Origin: Nitratireductor sp. ZSWI3
GTDB taxonomy: Bacteria; Pseudomonadota; Alphaproteobacteria; Rhizobiales; Rhizobiaceae
DNA length: 64,000 bases
Assembly (NCBI RefSeq): GCF_024655565.1
Contig: NZ_JANKOF010000006.1
Span: 43,388 to 107,387 of the forward strand
Direction of reading: 5' to 3'
The notes under the pieces are model-generated. The model was not told the origin of the DNA, did not search any database, and saw nothing but the letters and a program-made list of their open reading frames with translations. Of the stretch, positions 62,746 through 64,000 are shown in pieces. Position 1 is the stretch's first letter. Each line of letters begins with the position of its first letter. Made by a program: the position numbers and the translations under genes.

Positions 62746-63098
62746 TGGAGAGCGTGACGGGTGTGAACCGGCGGCGCGGCGAGATCGCCGCGCAGCTCGA
62801 CGGGCGTCACTACCGCCTCTGCCTGACCCTTGGCGCGCTCGCCGAGCTGGAGGACGCCTTCGCGGCCGAGGACCTGAACCAGCTCGTGCAGCGCTTCGCC
62901 AGCGGCCGCCTGTCGGCGCGCGACATGCTGCGCATCATTGCAGCGGGGCTGCGCGGCGGCGGCCACACCGTCAGCGACGAGGAGGTGTGCGCCATGCAGT
63001 GCGAGGACGGGGCGGCCGGCTACGCACGCATCGTCGGTGCGCTTCTGGTCGCCACCTTCGGCACGGCCGAGACGGGGGCTGCCCAGTCAAACCCTTGA
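62742..63098 (+). CDS. GTA gp10-like tail assembly chaperone
   Basis: A 118-residue protein. It has YRLCLTLGALAELEDAFAAED near residue 24 and LSARDMLRIIAAGLRGGGHT near residue 55, the GTA gp10 family. The start is GTG 62742 (overlap GTGA with the tail gene) or ATG 62745. It ends inside the TTG start of the next chaperone. Confidence 0.85.
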   Translation: MMESVTGVNRRRGEIAAQLDGRHYRLCLTLGALAELEDAFAAEDLNQLVQRFASGRLSARDMLRIIAAGLRGGGHTVSDEEVCAMQCEDGAAGYARIVGALLVATFGTAETGAAQSNP

Positions 63099-63319
63099 CC
63101 GCCGCAGCGGCTGGACCGCGCCCCTTTCCCTGGCAAGAGGTGATGGCGCTGGGGCTCGGCATGCTGCGGCTATCTCCCACGGCGTTCTGGTCGATGACAC
63201 CGCGTGAACTGGAGAGCGTTCTCAGCGCCGTGCCCGGCCGGGGCGGTGAAGCGCCACGGCGGGACGATCTCGCGGCGCTGATGCACCTGTTCCCGGACCG
63301 GTGCCGCGGCAATTCCTGA
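63095..63319 (+). CDS. Phage tail assembly chaperone (GTA gp10.1 type)
   Basis: A 74-residue protein with FPWQEVMALGLGMLRLSPTA near residue 11 and FWSMTPRELESVLSAV near residue 30, the short chaperone between gp10 and the tape measure in GTAs. The TTG at 63095 overlaps the gp10 stop (TTGA) and fits the family N-terminus; the longer frame to 62987 is a shadow of gp10. Confidence 0.8.
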   Translation: MTAAAAGPRPFPWQEVMALGLGMLRLSPTAFWSMTPRELESVLSAVPGRGGEAPRRDDLAALMHLFPDRCRGNS

Positions 63320-63332
63320 AAGGAGAATTTTG

Positions 63333-63896
63333 GTGGTCGAAGACGTTACCTTCGAGATCAGAGCGGACACGAAGCCCTTTGCCGCCGCGCTGGATGAGTT
63401 GCAGGATCTTGCCGATGGTTTTGGACGGCAACTGACGAGCGCCCTGCGCGGTGCGGTGGTGAGCGGCAAGTCGCTGGAAGACGTTCTGCGCAACATCGGC
63501 CTCAACCTTGCCGGAATGGCGCTGTCGCAGGCGTTGCAGCCGCTGAGCGCACTCGGGTCGTCGCTGTTCTCCGGCATCCTGGGCGGCATCGGCGGCGTGT
63601 TGCCCTTCGCCAAGGGCGGTGTGGTGCCGTTCGCGAGCGGCGGCGTCGTTTCGGCGCCGACCTTTTTTCCGACGGGCGGCAAGCTCGGCCTGATGGGTGA
63701 GGCGGGCGCCGAGGCGATCCTGCCGCTGCAAAGGGGAACGGACGGGCGGCTGGGCGTGGCGACCAATGCGGGCGGAGCGACGGCCAACATCGTCTTCAAC
63801 GTCACCACCCCGGACGCGGCCTCGTTCCGCAAGTCGGAAGCGCAGATCACCGGCATGCTGGCGCGCGCCGTGGGGCGCGGATCACGCACACTCTAA
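63333..63896 (+). CDS. Tail tape measure protein (GTA gp11)
   Basis: A 187-residue short tape measure protein, as in GTAs with short tails. It has KPFAAALDELQDLADGFGRQ near residue 14, GSSLFSGILGGIGGVLPFAK near residue 74, and PTGGKLGLMGEAGAEAILPL near residue 113. GTG at 63333 is seven bases after AGGAG; TTG at 63330 is too close. The hub, base-plate and peptidase genes (gp12-gp15) that should follow lie beyond the repeat, outside the window. Confidence 0.88.
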   Translation: MVEDVTFEIRADTKPFAAALDELQDLADGFGRQLTSALRGAVVSGKSLEDVLRNIGLNLAGMALSQALQPLSALGSSLFSGILGGIGGVLPFAKGGVVPFASGGVVSAPTFFPTGGKLGLMGEAGAEAILPLQRGTDGRLGVATNAGGATANIVFNVTTPDAASFRKSEAQITGMLARAVGRGSRTL

Positions 63897-63897
63897 A

Positions 63898-64000
63898 GCG
63901 CCGTGCGTCCATTCGGACGCACGAAGGACGCTCTATCTATTTGTTTTTCCGCATTTATGCGGACGTCAGGTGAGGCCACCTGACTGCAAAATGCTCTAGG
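63898..64000 (+). repeat. Two-hairpin intergenic repeat, copy 4
   Basis: It begins GCGCCGTGCGTCC, then GGACGCAC closes the first hairpin with GTGCGTCC (loop ATTC), followed by GAAGGACGCTCTATCTATTTG. CCGCATTTATGCGG and GTCAGGTG/CACCTGAC (loop AGGC) form two further hairpins, then TGCAAAATGCTCTAG. This is the best-preserved copy of the family. It lies directly after the tape measure gene and is cut off by the window end. Confidence 0.85.

Noticed and set aside
54213..63896. Reading the capsid-tail cluster as a complete prophage
   Set aside because: No integrase, repressor, replication or lysis genes, no att repeats, and the gene order and small proteins match GTA clusters. The region past 64000 was not seen.
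1..64000. CRISPR arrays, rRNA genes and recognisable riboswitches
   Set aside because: I looked for regular spaced repeats, 16S/23S/5S segments and common riboswitch cores and saw none. Without a covariance search, weak riboswitches could be missed.

Overview
The window is high-GC DNA from an alphaproteobacterium, most likely order Hyphomicrobiales (Rhizobiales) and perhaps a Phyllobacteriaceae/Rhizobiaceae relative. The evidence is a MucR/Ros regulator, a betI-betA-betB choline cluster, a rhizobial-type asparaginase, a seven-gene Mrp antiporter, many proteins of families I know mainly from rhizobia (DUF1491, DUF2336, DUF3750, DUF5330, DUF6456, TIGR03808) and a gene-transfer-agent (GTA) head-tail cluster. 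The genus cannot be fixed from sequence reading alone.

Layout. 1-8.2 kb: a C5-dicarboxylate (probably itaconate-like) uptake and CoA-dependent degradation cluster, with a TRAP permease, a two-subunit CoA-transferase, a hot-dog hydratase, an acyl-CoA dehydrogenase, an MmgE/PrpD protein, a CitE-like lyase and a divergent LysR regulator. 8.2-9.6 kb: an IS481-family insertion sequence and tRNA-Pro(CGG). 9.6-13.4 kb: choline to glycine betaine genes under BetI, with a perfect BetI-type palindrome. 13.6-18.2 kb: thiolase, DUF3750 protein, asparaginase and a Tat-exported beta-helix protein. 18.2-18.9 kb: a Doc/AbrB-type toxin-antitoxin pair with a long inverted repeat upstream. 19-22.6 kb: methylmalonyl-CoA mutase. 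22.9-32.8 kb: HerA-like ATPase, L,D-transpeptidase, haloacid dehalogenase, IlvE, SodB, two c-type cytochromes, oligopeptidase B, an SH3-like exported protein and MsrB. 33-38.9 kb: mrpABCDEFG. 39.4-51.1 kb: MucR, a protein carrying only the DnaA DNA-binding domain beside a DUF6456 protein, SufE, a membrane histidine kinase with a peptidoglycan-binding neighbour, DUF proteins and a class A penicillin-binding protein.

51.2-54.1 kb is a complete IS1595-family transposon, with near-identical terminal inverted repeats and an 8-bp target duplication. It carries passenger genes including a zinc-ribbon protein with a HEPN-type RxxxxH motif. It sits directly against the likely promoter of the next region. 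54.2-63.9 kb is a GTA/HK97-like packaging and structural cluster: small-terminase-position protein, terminase, portal, prohead protease, capsid, connectors, tail protein, chaperones and tape measure. Between portal and protease lie two extra genes that look like a toxin/immunity pair, followed by an intrinsic terminator. The capsid gene has an apparent one-base frameshift at its N-terminus.

Two intergenic repeat families recur: a 126-bp palindromic element (two copies in opposite orientation) and a 70-105-bp two-hairpin element (four copies, one ending the window). The most unusual part is the GTA cluster with its embedded cargo pair, together with the passenger-carrying transposon at its promoter.
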